Positions 32,907-45,550 of a stretch of 64,000 nt of DNA are shown here, piece by piece. How positions within the stretch are numbered: the stretch's first letter is position 1; each line of letters begins with the position of its first letter. The translations under genes and the position numbers were made by a program. A model generated the notes under the pieces. The model was not told where the DNA came from, did not search any database, and saw only the letters and a list, made by a program, of their open reading frames with translations. Source of the stretch: Schizophyllum amplum (Eukaryota; Basidiomycota; Agaricomycetes; Agaricales; Schizophyllaceae); assembly GCA_007026445.1 (NCBI GenBank), contig VDMD01000087.1, forward strand, positions 1 through 64,000. Reading direction: 5' to 3'.

Positions 32907-33903
32907 TTACATGAAGTCTTCCTCGAGTGCCTTCCCTGTCAGTCGCGGCGCCTCGTCGTCCGAGTCGGGCTCGCCGCTGAACAGAGAATCGTACGACCAT
33001 GCCTTCTTCTGCGCCTCGCGCTCCCGAGCGAGTTCGGTGTCGGTCTTCTTCTATAGGCATCTTCAGTAAGATGCGCGTGCCATTTGTTGAGGATGGCCAT
33101 ACCTTTGCTGCAGCTACTGCGCGTCGTGCAACCCCCTCCTTCCTGAGGCGTTCGACTTTCTCCTGCTCGTGGTCGACCTGACGCTCGGACTTTGTCTTGT
33201 TCAGCCGGTTGACGATGGGATTCGCGCGTTTCGCGACGTGTACTGAATCACATCAGCATCCATCCTCACTGCGTTGCCCAAGGTGGAAGACTATCTACCT
33301 CGCTTGACCTAGAATCCGCTCAGTGAGGTCAGCAGGCGCAAGACCAGGGTGATGATGAGCTTACTCGTCTGTCGCTGTGGAATGAGACTTGACCGACGCC
33401 CATGTCGCCGGTTTTCTACACTTGTCAGCTGCATTGCTGCATGGTAAGCCGGCATGCTTACCTTGAGGTTGTCGCCAGGCGTGTAAATGATGGTGAGATT
33501 GTCCTTCTTGTTCCCTTGACATACTCAGCAAAATTATGAAAAGGGCGTGTCATAGCCACCTTCGATTGAGTTCGCCTTAACGAGCTGGGCGCAGTCCGTA
33601 AGTAGCGCTTCTGGAATGTCTTCCCATGCCATTCCCTCTGGCATGCGGAGGTACACGTGCGCCGAGGATAGTTTGTCAACGTGAAACCAGACGTCCTGGG
33701 GCCAGGCATATTTGATCAAATCCTCATCTGGAGGATCGTCAAGAGCGAAAGGAGGTAGTAGAGGCCATGCTGCACCGACTTTCGACCTTGTCCTTGCCCA
33801 TGTATAGGACCACCGGGGGATTGTAAGCTGTTGGTAGTCAGAAATAATGGCAGAGTAGAGGCATGAGGCGGTACTACAGTTGGAAGTGAAGAACAAAACC
33901 ATG
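32907..33903 (-). CDS. CCDC25-like NFACT-R domain protein
   Basis: Eight exons on the minus strand: 33903-33879, 33827-33780, 33727-33560, 33514-33462, 33415-33365, 33308-33299, 33242-33103 and 33050-32907 (212 aa; the human homologue has about 208). The fold is the NFACT-R (DUF814) domain. Conserved blocks are [46 protein letters not shown] and [19 protein letters not shown] charged coiled tail with [18 protein letters not shown] follows and ends DSDDEAP...EEDFM. In humans CCDC25 has been reported as a sensor of extracellular DNA; its fungal role is unclear. Exon 6 is only 10 nt (GTCAAGCGAG) and is required to join DRR to VKRV. The gene is divergent from PRMT3, with 183 bp between starts. 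Confidence 0.93.
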
Positions 33904-34086
33904 ATTAGCGCCCGACCTGTGGTTGAAGGAAGCAAAGAACAAAACCTGCCTGATTCGGCGGGGCCGGCCCGATCGTCCTGCTTGTGGTGTCTCGATCTGG
34001 GAGCACAAAGCGTGGGAAGAACAGAGAGCGGCGACGCTCGAAATTTCCTGAAGGACGCTGTTCATCTTGTCCCCCTCCCCTTCGCC

Positions 34087-36133
34087 ATGTCTATCCATCT
34101 GCCACCCGGCCAAGCCATTCCTGACCCCGAAGAGTGCTCTACTAGCGGCTCGGAGAGCGGCGATGACGACCAGACCTTCGACGACTGGGTGGACGACGAT
34201 GCGAGTGTGCCGTGTCGCTCCCTATTCGATGACACGGTGTCTGCATCAGCGGAGGAGTCGCTGAAGTACGATGAGAAGACGCATGGCTTTGATCTGCAAG
34301 CGATTGCAACGCGTCTTTGTACGTCTGGCATGTTTGATCGGACGCGTCGTGAAGATGAACACTTTGCGCCACAGCACTTGATTCCTACGGTCGCATACGA
34401 TTGATAAACTATATTCGCGAGACGGTGCGTTATGATATCCCCTTCTGGCTTCAATTCATGCTGAACCCATCGTTAGAAACCCTCGCCGAAGGACGTACAG
34501 TCTCTGACAGGCAAGGAGCCATTGTTTACGGCCGATCAGTACTTGAAGCCGGTGTTAGAAGACGACCCCTTGCTGCGTGCGTGATTGTACTTGTCCATCC
34601 ACCTCTTATCTAATTGCCACTGTAGTGCTGCAGACCGCCGATGAGTGGTCGGACGATGAGGAGTCCGCAGATCCCTCTCGCAAAATTCGTGCTCTGGAGA
34701 ACAAGCTAGCGCAAGCCCAGCGCGAACTTGCCGAGTACAGGTCTATCGTCAACCGTCAATTAGATCTAGACATTGTCCGGACAGAAGAGCCGTCGAAGCC
34801 CGCTCGAGACGACGACACTCACTACTTCGATAGCTACGCGGAGAATGGTATGCTTCACCTCACTAAATGATTCGAATGACTTACCCCCTTGCGCAGATAT
34901 TCATGCTGTCATGATCCAAGATAAGGTCCGGACCTCCACCTACGCCCACTTCATCCTCGGCAATGCCAACCTTTTCCGCGACGCCATCGTGCTTGATGTT
35001 GGTTGCGGCACCGGCATCTTGTCTCTCTTTGCCGCGCGCAGCGGTGCCAAGCGCGTCTTCGCCGTCGACGCGAGTGACATCGCACTCCGAGCGGAGAAGA
35101 TCGTCAAGGAAAACGGCTACGAAGACATCGTTACTGTCATTCGGGGCAAGGTTGAGGACATCCAGCTGCCAGATGGGATCGAGAAGGTGGACGTCATCAT
35201 ATCCGAGTGGATGGGATACGCATTGCTGTACGAATCCATGTTGGACTCTGTTCTCCGGGCGCGAGATCGGTTCAACCCTTCGGTGATGGCACCCAGTCAA
35301 TGTCAGATGATGCTAGCCTTGTGTGACGGCGACGAGGTGTACAAGGACAGAGTCGAATTCTGGAACGATGTTTACGGTACGTGATTCTCCATTTAATCTT
35401 GGACACACCGTATTGAAACTATTGTACTAGGCCTCGATATGTCTGCTATGGCGGAGAACTTTTTCGACGATGCTGTCGTCGACGTGGTTGGACCACAGAG
35501 TCTTTTGAGCGATCCCGCAGTCATTAAAGTGCGTTTTCCGCTCGCATCTCGACAACTGCTTTCTGACGCTCTTCCTTGCAGGACCTCTACCTCGGCGACA
35601 TCAAGCCCGGCCAACTCGACTTTACATCCACCTTCCAACTCGTCTCGACCAATGACCGACGCTCAAAAGTCCGCTGCTTGTGCCTCTACTTCGACACCTT
35701 CTTCACCGCGTCGGGCGCGCCCATCAAGGAGGGCACGACTGTCAGCATCATCAAGAACGAGGACCCACAACTCGCGGAGGTGTGGCCCGTGGGTGGCAAG
35801 CCGGCACCCAAGCGGCGTGCGAGCTCCAACGCCGAGAAGGAAAAGGACACGAGCTTCAGCACCGGACCTCGCAGTATTCCGACGCATTGGAAGCAGACGC
35901 TCCTCTTCCTGCGGGAGCCGATTACAGTCAGCGAAGGTAAGCTCGATGATGTTGACCACGCGCTCGTTGCTTACCATCTTCGTGAAGGTACCGTCGTGTA
36001 TGGGAGCTTCCACTGCAAGAAGAGCACGACGAACTCACGAGAGCTGGATGTCGAGGTCCATTACTCTACGAAGCCGAATGTGGATGCGCCCGCGACCGAG
36101 GATACCGTGGTGCAGATGTACAAAATACGATAG
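34087..36133 (+). CDS. PRMT3: Protein arginine N-methyltransferase 3
   Basis: Exons: 34087-34318, 34375-34424, 34477-34576, 34626-34847, 34897-35376, 35431-35528, 35582-35936 and 35988-36133 (560 aa). PRMT3 methylates arginines, classically of ribosomal protein Rps2. The N-terminal zinc-finger-like segment (PCRSLFDD...THGFDL) precedes a coiled segment (ALENKLAQAQRELAEY). The AdoMet site is VLDVGCGTG (232-240). The double-E loop is SEWMGYALLYESM with Glu304 and Glu313. The THW loop (PTHWKQTLLF) is present. The last intron (35937-35987, 51 nt) is open in frame, but removing it restores the family's ITVSEGTVVYGSF, so splicing is preferred; retention would add 17 residues. Confidence 0.95.
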
Positions 36134-36432
36134 ACGGCGCAAGGCAGCGTGGCAAAAGAACGATCTGAAATGATTTTTGACTACTTATGCTTGTATGTAT
36201 TGGTACCTACGAAACCGCAGACGTATAGATCTGCTCAATCGTTGGCTTCGGACTGTAATGCAAGTCAGCGGCCATAAAGCTAGTGCGCACTGGCAGAGCC
36301 AAAGTCGTGGGAAAGCCCACGAGGACCTCACCACGTGCACGTGCGAGTGACGTTTGTCTTCATCGTACAGCCACACCTCACGGCGTTCCCACTGACAAAC
36401 CACGTTCCACCGAAACGGTACTCACTCTGACC
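36134..36432. other. Intergenic PRMT3-HIT gene
   Basis: 3' flank of PRMT3 and promoter of the HIT gene. No other feature seen. Confidence 0.5.
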
Positions 36433-39070
36433 ATGTCCGGATCCGCGAAGTATGTGTCCTCAGATGAGATAGCCGCACTGGAGACATTGCAGCTCTACGA
36501 TGGCCCATCGTCGTCCATCTCACTCACCTTTCCCATTCGTTCATGGGCACGGCTGTTGATTCTAGCCACTTACCTCTTCTGCAGGCACCTTGCTAGCTGC
36601 ATCTTCTGCAAGATAATCAAGGGTGAGGCTCTTTTTGGGGAACACATACTTTGCCTGACCCGCGTCGATTAATCAGGCGAAATCCCGAGCTTCAAGCTCG
36701 TCGAGACGGAACTGAGGTGAGCAGTTTCGCTCAACGCAGGATGGCGCTGACCGGGCTGCTTTTTCTATACCTTTCATGATGTATGATCTCGGATTCTTGT
36801 TACGTGTCACGTCTCTTGTCCGCCTCCCCTCTGGCATGTTTGTTGACGACCGGCTTGGCCTCCCTTCGCGCGCGTGCTCTACCGCTCACTGATGGCTTGG
36901 CCTATATACCGGTGATAACACGGATACGTCGTCGTCGCGCTGTCCTTGGCCCCTTCGCGCGCACGGCGATACGCCCACTCCCTCCGTCGCGGCTTGGCGT
37001 GCGTCCGCGCTTTACGTCGACCTGCGTCGTGCGTATCGCGCGAATATCGGCGGCGCCCGCGCCAACTTGGATCCGGCTTCCCTCTGTATCTTGCGTCTAA
37101 CGCACTGTATCGCGCGTCTTACCCACCGGATCGCCTCTTACCCACCGGATCGCGTCTTACCCTCCGCCCTCCAAATCACGCCTTACCCTCCATATCGCGT
37201 CTTCCCACCTGCGGTCGTGCTTGGCGCAGCTATTCCTTTATGGACATTTCGCCGCTCGCCACGGGGCACGCGCTCGTTATCCCCAAATGTGCGTACTATC
37301 AAGATTTGCATCTCTAAATTGCTCCCGCCAACCTTTGCGTCCGCGGCGGTGAACCTGTGCATTGTTCTTCGTATCATTTTTTGCAATTTCTACTATTTCC
37401 CGTCCTACTTACTTTCGCAATTTCTCTTGATTATTCTCGTACCCGACCCGTTATTTTTTGAGCTTATCCCTACCCCTCGCTCATCCTGTCCTCTCGCCTA
37501 TCCCGTCCTCTCGCTCATCCTGTCCTCTCGCTCATTCCTTCCTCTCGCTCATCCTGTCCTCTCGCTCATGCCGTCCACCCGCTCATCCCTCCCTCCTCTG
37601 CAGACCACACGATGAAGATGCACGACCTGCCTGACGAGTACCTCGCGGACGCGATGCCCGTCGCGAAGAAGATCGCCCTCGCGCTAGGCGCCGAGAACTA
37701 CAACATCCTGCAGAACAATGGACGCATCGCACACCAGGTGCGTTCGACTTTCTGCGCGTTACATTATCTGTGTATCGCTTTCTCGACGCATTACTTTCTG
37801 AGGAACGTTTTGCTGGTCGAGTCTTCTATGATTTGTTTTATTTGGCTTTGATACTTTTTTTGGTCGGTTCACGGGTTTTATTATTCGTGTTTTCTTGCCC
37901 TGCGTTCGTATGATTTGCGGTCTTATCTTTCTTTGGCTCGTCGCCTATTCCTCGTTGTCGCCTATTCCTCGTTATCGCCTGTCTATCTTGACCTGTCCAA
38001 CTTCAGCCCTTAATCCTTCTACTTCTACCCTTATTCCCACTCGCCGCACCCGTCCTGTTGTTTTTTCTTTCCACTTGGCGTATCTGCTTCTACTGCGGAT
38101 CCTTCGCGGGCGGGGAATCCTCTATGGCCTGTCGGGCGACTCACTTGGCGCTCGCACGTATCCTGTGCATCGATTACCCTTCGCCTGTGGTGTGGTATAC
38201 CCCTCCGTACATGGTGTGGTACCCCTCCATGCACCGCTCGTTGACCCCCTCCATGCACCGCTCATTGGACCCCCCTTCGTTGCTCGTCGGACCCCCGTCG
38301 TTGCTCGTCGGACCCCCTTCGTTGCTCGTCGTACCCCTCTATCCACCGCTCGTCGTACCCCTTCGTCGCTCGTTGAACCCCTTCGTTGTTTTCATCGTCC
38401 TCCCCCTTCATCGCTCCCTGATTTTTCGCACTATTGACCATTTACACTGTTCCCTCAACATCCTGACCGCTCCCTCACTGCCTCTCCGCTCCCTCACTGC
38501 GTCTCCGCTCCCTCACTGCCTCTTCCATCGTCTTTCATCCTTTCCATGATTGTTCTTTGCATTGCCTGCGCTGCGCACTCCACTCTACCCTATGGACCGC
38601 GCACTCCACTGTACCCTATGGACCGCGCACATCACGCATCCTCTCTTCACATCGCGTATTTCGCCTTCACCGCGTCACACTTCCCGTACCGCCCCCGCCC
38701 CACCTCCCTTGTTTCCCTTTCGCCTCACCCACTGTTTTCCTCGCCTTTCTGACGTATCGACTGTGCCTTCTGCACTCCTCGTCCTCTCATCATGTGTTTG
38801 TTGCCCACCTACCGCCTCTTATTATTATAACTTTATTGTCCACCTTCCACCTCCTCATCTTCAACTCACCCTACACCCTTTTTTCACCACCCACACACAC
38901 AGGTCGTCGACCACGTCCACTTCCACGTCATCCCCAAGCCCGCTGCGACGGACGAGGCGGGGCTCGTGACCGCCGCCACCGACGCGGGGCTGGTGATCGG
39001 GTGGCCGCAGCAGCAGGTGCCGAAGGAGGAGCTGCAGAAGGCGTATGAGGAGATCAAGGGGCGGCTGTGA
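36433..39070 (+). CDS. HNT1: HIT-family nucleotide hydrolase with expanded introns
   Basis: Exons: 36433-36449, 36585-36622, 36677-36716, 37230-37288, 37604-37737 and 38903-39070 (151 aa). Histidine-triad proteins hydrolyse adenosine phosphoramidates. Visible signatures are CIFCKIIKGEIPSFKL, SYSFMDISPLATGHALVIPK, YNILQNNGRIAHQ and the triad DHVHFHVIPKP (His100, His102, His104). The first intron is inferred from a perfect GTATGT donor and gives the expected short N-terminus; unspliced it would add 45 residues. Introns 3, 4 and 5 are 513, 315 and 1165 nt, about 6-23 times the local norm. They consist of pyrimidine-rich tandem repeats such as tcctctcgctcat and cgttgctcgtcggaccccc. Confidence 0.92.
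37738..38902 (+). repeat. Pyrimidine-rich repeat-expanded intron of the HIT gene
   Basis: A 1165-nt intron between GTGCGT and ACACAG. It contains tandem units such as cgttgctcgtcggaccccc, catgcaccgctcgttgacccc and gctccctcactgcctctcc. It is strongly C/T-biased on the sense strand, like the C-rich minisatellites elsewhere in the window. Confidence 0.75.
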
Positions 39071-40393
39071 GGGCGAAAGGAGTGGTGAGGGTGGAGGGGA
39101 AATAATGAAGGACGAGGTGGAGACAATGCGACGAAGTGGAAACAGTAAGAAGAAGTGGAAACAATAAGAAGAAGTTGTGAGGAATGAAAGAAAGAAGAGG
39201 TTTGGGGGTGTTGGGAACATGTAGAAAACTTGTGGCTAAACCTGCTGGTTACCAGCGTCACCGTGCGTGTAATTGAATTCCGAGGCGTGCAGGCCGAAAC
39301 CGGGAGGCTTCAGAAAACCACGATGGGCGCTAAATGAATTTCATTGTGCATTTGTAACCGAAAGAACAGTGGAGGCGTGGCTGTGATGTTGGAGGAGGGT
39401 GCGTGTACGGAAGGTCGGGACGATGTTCCGCCGAACGAGTAGGACCGAAGTGAGGGCTGACGACGATACGCCTGACATGTTGGGCGTCGGGAGATGAGAA
39501 GTATCGATGGCAGGGTGCGTACGGCGAGGACAAGGCGCTTGGCGAGTGCGATAGCGTCCGAGATGAGCATGAGCAGTGAGCGGGCGGCGGGTGTGACTCA
39601 TCAAAGGGTTCAAGATATGGCTTTCGCCGCTCTGCGACCGCATCGAAGGCGCCGGTGCGTCATCGGCTTGGCGGATAATTCGCGTCGCGCGCGCTTGGCG
39701 AGCACTGCACCGCGCAGCGTCGAACTCGTTTCCCGTGGGTTCTTCACGTTCGGAGGTGTAGCGTGGGCGCGCCAAGGCGCTGTAGTCCGCGGACGGGGGA
39801 GGGCGCCAAGTGACGCACGCATCGATATCGGACCGGGCAGAGTAGGTTGGTGTACGGGTTGATTGGCGCGTTGCAAGCTGTGCGTGGGTACGACGGGCCC
39901 CGCGTCGCGCAAGCTTTCGCCAAGCTTTCGCGATACGGCGGTGGGCCGGGCGCGTCGACGTCAACGCCGTCGCACGCGCCCGGACAATAAATTTCTTAAT
40001 CGTCTTCCCCACAACTCGAGCAGGGTCGTCGGCTGCCTTGACCCCGGCTGCGGAGAGGTGGTGACGACGGGCGGCCAATCAGTGACACGCGAGGAAGTGC
40101 TTCTTTAGTGTTGATGCTAAATGGAGGTAAAAGTGATCGCCAAGGACGAGGCTTGGCGCGCTTCCGTCGCGCTTTGCCCAGGTCGCAGCAGTTTGTTCTC
40201 GTTTGGTTCGCTCCAATCAGAAGCGGGGACGCGGGCTGATATAAAGCTCGGCCGGGTTTCGTGCAAAATGTTTGCTGGATCAGACCCTTTCCGTCTTCCT
40301 TCTCTTCTTCCTCTTTCGAGCCGCCGCTGTCGGCGCCCTTGTTTCCATTCTTAACCATCGTTGTTGTCGAGTAGACTGTACTGCTAGACGGCC
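39071..40393. other. Intergenic, 1.3 kb, promoter of the transporter gene
   Basis: No supported gene; long minus-strand frames here lack splice signals and motifs. A GATATAAAG TATA-like box near 40238-40246 lies about 150 bp upstream of the transporter start. A short direct repeat (caagctttcgc twice) lies near 39911-39931. Confidence 0.5.
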
Positions 40394-42345
40394 ATGCCTG
40401 GCGCATCCGAATCACGAGAGAACCTCAACCGCTACGATGCCTCCGGCGCCCAGCAGGCCCCGGTCAGCACCCTCGCGCGTCGCATACACGGCTGGTCGTG
40501 GCAGGCGGTGCGTATTACACCAGCTAACATTCGCGCCCCGCCACTCACAAACGCATACACAGTTCCCCATCGGTATGGGCACTGGTGCCGTCTACGTCAC
40601 GCTCTCCGGCCTCAAGGAACATTCGGACGCGCTCACAACCGTCGAGACCATCTTCTTCTTCCTCAACATCATTCTCTTTACCCTCAACTGCACCACCCTC
40701 CTCATCCAGGCTATCAGTGCGTCCCTCGCGCCTCTACTGCACCGAGCACACGCTCACCCGCCGCCCCACAGTCTACCCCAGGCAAGCCCTGCGATTGATC
40801 AAGGACCCCGTCAAGGGCATCTTCGTGCCGCTCGTCGTGCGTCCGCCTCGCCGTTCTCCGACGCGTCAGTGGCTCACGCGTCCTGCAGGTCCTCTCATTC
40901 GCTACCATCATCATCGGAACAGTCAACTATGCAGTACCTTCAGGACATGTACACCCAGGGTTCATTTACGCCCTATTCTGGTACGTCCTCCTGCCCTCAG
41001 CACCGCAAGCGCCCACTGACCACGCTCTCCAGGGTCTACGTTACCTTTGCGCTAGTCACCTGCTTCCCCATGCTCATGATATGGTACAACCAACCGCACG
41101 ACTTGTCCCATTTCACGCCTGCCTACGCGTTCCTGGTATGTCCAGGCTCGCCTATACTGCGCGGCGCCTAATTTACTGACTCGACTATTCTAGGTCTTCC
41201 CTATGGTCAGCCTGGTTCTCGTGCCGCCCATTGCGCCTGCTAACAGCACCCCCAGATGCTTGTCGGCGTAGTCGCCTTCAACGTGTTGAACGTCATGGAC
41301 CCCAACGACCCAGCTTCGATCGGCGTCCTGCTGGTCGGCTACTTCTTCCAAGGTGCGTCCGCCGCGCGCTTTGCACCCGCGCCTCGCCTCCTTTTCTGAC
41401 GCGTCGCAGGTCTTGGCTTCTTCATGACATTCTTCTACATCTGCATCTACATTATTCGGTGAGTGCCAAGCCAGCGATAGTTGTTAGGTGGCTGACGAGC
41501 TTTTTGATGCCAGGATCATGACCGTGCGTGCAGTCGCTCTTTCGGCTCTGATGGGGTGATCGTCCGAGCTAATCAGCGTTACTTATACAGACGGGCTTCC
41601 TTGAAGGTCACCAGGCCAATGGAGCCTTCGTTGCGTGCGGCCCGCCGGGCTTTACGGCGCTCGCGCTGATCAACCTGGGAGATCATGCACAGAACATGTA
41701 CGTCGAGTGTCATTTGAATGCATGGCGTCGCTGACGATGAATTCTAGTCTACTGGCGCACAACCTCGTCTCGCCGATGGCCGGCGAGATCTGGTATGCGA
41801 CGAGCGTGATGTCCGCGCTGCTCCTGTACGGGCTCGCGGTATTCCTGTTCCTGTTCGGCATCCTGCCCTACTGGTTCAAGCTGCACAAGCACCTGAACGA
41901 GATCCTCGGCTGCTGGGCGTTGACTTTCCCCAACGGTGCGTCCACTCTCCTTTTCTTCCCTCCTTCCCTCTTTCCTCAACGCCAGGTTATCTGACTGACA
42001 TACCATTTATCCCCAGTCGGCTGGATCTCCACCACGCGCGTGCTCGGGGACATCTTCCACGTCAAGGGGCTGTTCGTGGTGCACCTGTTCATGACGGTGG
42101 TCATGGCGCTGGCGTGGGCGGTGCTGTTCACGCTGACGCTCGTGGCGCTGTGGAAGGGGCTCATCTTCTGCTCGAAGCCGGAGGATGTGGTGAAGGATAC
42201 GATGGCGGCGCCGCTGGATGAGAAGCATGATCGGCTGGCGTCGCAGGACGGCGGGTTTGCATCGCGCGACGGCGGGTTTGCAGGGCAGGATGGTGGGCAC
42301 GGGCCTGCGTACGGCGGGCATGCACACGGGCACAATATGGTCTGA
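40394..42345 (+). CDS. SSU1: TDT-family transporter, SSU1 sulfite efflux / malic acid type
   Basis: Twelve exons: 40394-40507, 40563-40716, 40772-40836, 40889-40980, 41033-41135, 41194-41205, 41256-41352, 41410-41458, 41514-41523, 41591-41697, 41748-41935 and 42017-42345 (439 aa). The protein has about ten hydrophobic segments typical of the tellurite-resistance/dicarboxylate (SLAC1/TehA) fold. It begins after IHGWSWQAFPIGMGTGAVY and carries GFFMTFFYICIYIIRIMTTG and GPPGFTALALINLG. Fungal members export sulfite or carry malate across the plasma membrane; which of these applies here cannot be read from the sequence. Two microexons of 12 nt (VFPM) and 10 nt (IMT) are needed. A His/Gly-rich tail ends the protein. 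Confidence 0.9.
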
Positions 42346-43510
42346 GGAGGATCTCCGGATCCGACATGCGCGCCGCGGTTCGCGCGCGGCTATGCTGCGC
42401 TGCGATTCGTGCGCGGCTACGCTGCGCCGTGGTTCGTGCGCGGCTACGCTGCGCCGAGCGGCGCGCGATGACTTGCTCGCTGCTACTCGTCCCTCCCCTC
42501 GCACCCGTCTGTACTGCTGTCTGTTTTGCTCTGTTGCTTTTGGATCTCCCTCACATCCTGGTTCACATCGCGTCGCGCCCGGGCATCACTCTGGCGCCTA
42601 ACCATACACCTCGCGCCCAACCCATCACTCTTGCGCCCAATGATCACTCTCGCGCCCAACCATCACTTCGCGCACTCTCATCTATCTCTTTTCCTCCACC
42701 CTGCACAACGCACCCCTCTCCCTCTCGGATTCGCACACCTCGCTTCCCGCCCTCGTATATAGCTTCCCGCCTCCGTATAGCCTCCCGCCCTCGTATAGCC
42801 TCCCGCCCTCGTATATAGACAGCTTCGCTTCCCCTACACTAGATATTTATTGACCATATCACTACGATACCACGCGCTCCTTACTACAGCCTCTGCGTGC
42901 CCATGTTGGTATGGCCGCTACTGTTACTTGCTACTGCATTTGCCTACTCCACCCCGCCGCCGACTTGGTCGCTGGACAATGGCCTTCTTCCTAGTGGCTC
43001 TACGCAGTCTTCTTGCCCTCCTACTCTTATTCTCCTTGCTTGTGCGCGGCAGTCTCGCCTTACTATAGCGCACCCCGCGGCAGTGGTACACACACTCCAC
43101 GCCGCGCGGACCCTCGATTTTATTCCATTGTGTATGTTAGATTTGCTATATAGATTTGTCGACGTGGGTGACCACCACGGACTGCTTGACTCCTTGAAGA
43201 CTATGCTTGACTCCTTGAAGACTATGCTTGGCTCCTTGAAGACTATGCTTGGCTCCTTGGAGACTATGCTTGGCTGCAGTGTACTACGCTACGTGTACGG
43301 TCGGGCGTGCGGTGCTTACTATCGTGCGTGCGGTGTTTACCGTCGTGCGTGCGGTGCTTACTATCGTGCGCGCGGCGTGTGCCTATTGTTTCTTATTTTC
43401 CTCGTATATGATGCGCAGCATTTTCGAGGGCGACATTGGGGTGGTGATGTGAACGAGTATGGGCACGGAATTTTATGAGGTGAGCTCTGACTCTGTAATG
43501 TCTATACTCG
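42346..43510. repeat. Cluster of minisatellites downstream of the transporter
   Basis: Tandem blocks include gcgcggctacgctgcgccg (42380-42460), gcgcccaaccatcact (42590-42680), cctcccgccctcgtatag (42735-42820), a 22-bp unit ttgaagactatgcttggctcc with four to five copies (43186-43275) and gtgcgtgcggtgcttactatc (43305-43375). No gene is supported; open frames simply read through the repeats. Confidence 0.75.
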
Positions 43511-43511
43511 A

Positions 43512-44640
43512 TGTCGGAAAACGGCCAAATCAGTGACCACCGGTGAGGGGTCGTGAGGCGGTGATCACTGGCGGCGCGCAAGTGAGCACGCGTGAGCACC
43601 AGTGATCACTGGGGATCACTCGTGGCCACTTGTCCTGCCTGGAATACCTGTCGCGTCCCAGTGGCTAGCTTATAGGTACCAACATGTGCTACATCCATTT
43701 CCTAAGATGTCCAGCCGGGTATATATGCGTCAAAGGACCAAAAAGGCGGCTATCCAAAGGCCCCCGCTACAGGGCTCGCCGACTTGGCGATGTTCGTGGC
43801 GACTCGACTTACAAATCCGGCATCCGCCGAATGACGTATATGGGCGCCCCAGCGCTGCCAGCTCAGGTCGTCCTCCACCACCATGGCCGACCACATTATC
43901 CACCGTGTCTGCCACCCGCCCCGCACGGCTGTAGACCATCGTCGCCCAAGGTCATCCACCGCTGCCCATCGGCGGCTCTGTGCGCATGCATCGCGAGCGC
44001 TGCAGTGGGCGTCTCTGTAGGCGCTCTTGGACAATGACACCGAGCTCGCGCGCGCACCTTGTCGAGTACGACGACGACTGGGACGCTAACGCCGTACGGT
44101 GCGCCCGCTCTTCGCTCATGGTACGGCACTTGCTGATCAGCGCTGCAGACGGCAGCCATATCGTTTCTTGGAGACTTCGAAGGTGCGTGCCATAAGGCTT
44201 CAATTTTTAGCATTGACTCATAGAAACATTTTGCAGGGTGGTATGTATATTCTCCAATCAGCCCAGTCACCCATTCAGTCATGTAGCCCACCCTCTCATG
44301 TCCACCGTTACAGACATCAGTAGACTTAGAGTACTCAGAGTAGCCAGTAATGAATTGATTTCTTGTTGTCAATTGTGGTGTGGTCAGTCGTCTGTCGATG
44401 CTGCGAGAGCATCGGGGGTTTTTTTTTGCGAGGGAGAGCCAAAGTAGTGATCACTGGTGTTCACTAGCTATCACTGGTGCTCACTCGCCCTCACTCGAAT
44501 CACCAGTGATCCCTAGTGACGGCAGTGATCACTTGGGGTCCCTTCACAATGAGCCTAATCACTATTCGGGATCGTGATCCGGTGATCACCAGTGCTTTAC
44601 CGTGCTCACGCGTGCTCACTAGAATGGCCGTTTTCCGACA
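43512..44640. mobile_element. Candidate terminal-inverted-repeat element, 1.13 kb
   Basis: A perfect 16-bp inverted pair, tgtcggaaaacggcca (43512-43527) and tggccgttttccgaca (44625-44640), bounds the block. Just inside each end lie clusters of gtgatcac and tcactggtg motifs (43540-43630 and 44450-44620), as expected for transposase-binding subterminal repeats. I found no target-site duplication at the edges and no transposase. It may be an old non-autonomous element or a structural repeat. Confidence 0.6.
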
Positions 44641-44987
44641 GAGCTCCGCCTGGAGGCGTACACCTTATTTCGACCGGCGCTCGAGGCGGAGGGGTCGAGG
44701 CGGTGGATTGAGTCATACATACTTGCAATTATAGCAGTCACCATGAAGAGACTGTATGTGCGACGCGTGGTGCGACTCGGGGTGCGGCATGCGCAAGTCA
44801 AACATGTCAGGCAGGCCATAGAGAGGGTGCGTGAGGGTGTTGGAGCGGAGGGTGAGTGAGGAAGAGCAGGAGTGAGTCTGGACTCTGGAGTGTGTGTGCA
44901 GGTCAGGGCATTGTATCCGAATAAGGCAATCCTACAGCCAAACTGGGGAACGGACGCTTAATGGAAGCAATTATATGGACCCATATC
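44641..44987. other. Intergenic between two repeat elements
   Basis: No gene or repeat recognised. Confidence 0.4.
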
Positions 44988-45550
44988 TAGTGTTGCCGTT
45001 AGTTTAGTTTAGTCGAAACTGAGTCGTCGGAATTTCACGATTATCGGCGACTCGAGTCGCAATTGACTCGAGTCGGACTGAGTTGTCGCCCAAAAAGGCA
45101 GGTGCCCCGCCGCCGCCCGCGGCGGGCTCAACAGGCGCAGGAGAGGCGGCTCCCGCTATGGTACACCTATGGGGAGCTGTAGGACGAGGTTGTGTGGTAT
45201 AGTACTGTAGGTTAGCAGGATTATTATGAAGAAAGCCGCTGCGTCGACCTGTCATGCGGCTATCCTCCATCGTGCAAGCCCAGCTGGCTCAAAACCTAGC
45301 GGCGACGGGGTCCTTTCCCTTCTCCCGTACCCTGTGCATGCTCACTCCTGCTCATAACGCTCAGGTCCTTTGTCCGCGAAGCTGCCTGAGTTCTAGAGGC
45401 GGTCTTAGGCGTAGAGCACGCGCCTCGCGTGGAATATTTTATACAACTCGAGTCGAGCCGAGTTTAGTCGAACTCACCTGCCTTAAATGGGGTCGAGTTA
45501 CAACTCGACTCGACTCGACCATTAGTCGACTCGAACTAACGGCAACACTA
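44988..45550. mobile_element. hAT-like MITE, 563 bp
   Basis: Ends are TAGTGTTGCCGTTAGTT (44988-45004) and AACTAACGGCAACACTA (45534-45550). A perfect 8-bp target duplication, CCCATATC, flanks it at 44980-44987 and 45551-45558. The terminal ten bases equal those of the 1677-bp element at 11901, so both belong to one transposase-recognition family although their bodies differ. Subterminal regions carry dense GACTCGAGTCG-type motifs. No coding capacity. It lies about 300 bp downstream of the oxygenase gene's stop. Confidence 0.9.

Noticed and set aside
38557..39048. 163-codon frame in the HIT gene
   Set aside because: It lies mostly in the pyrimidine-rich intron and reads the last exon in the wrong frame.
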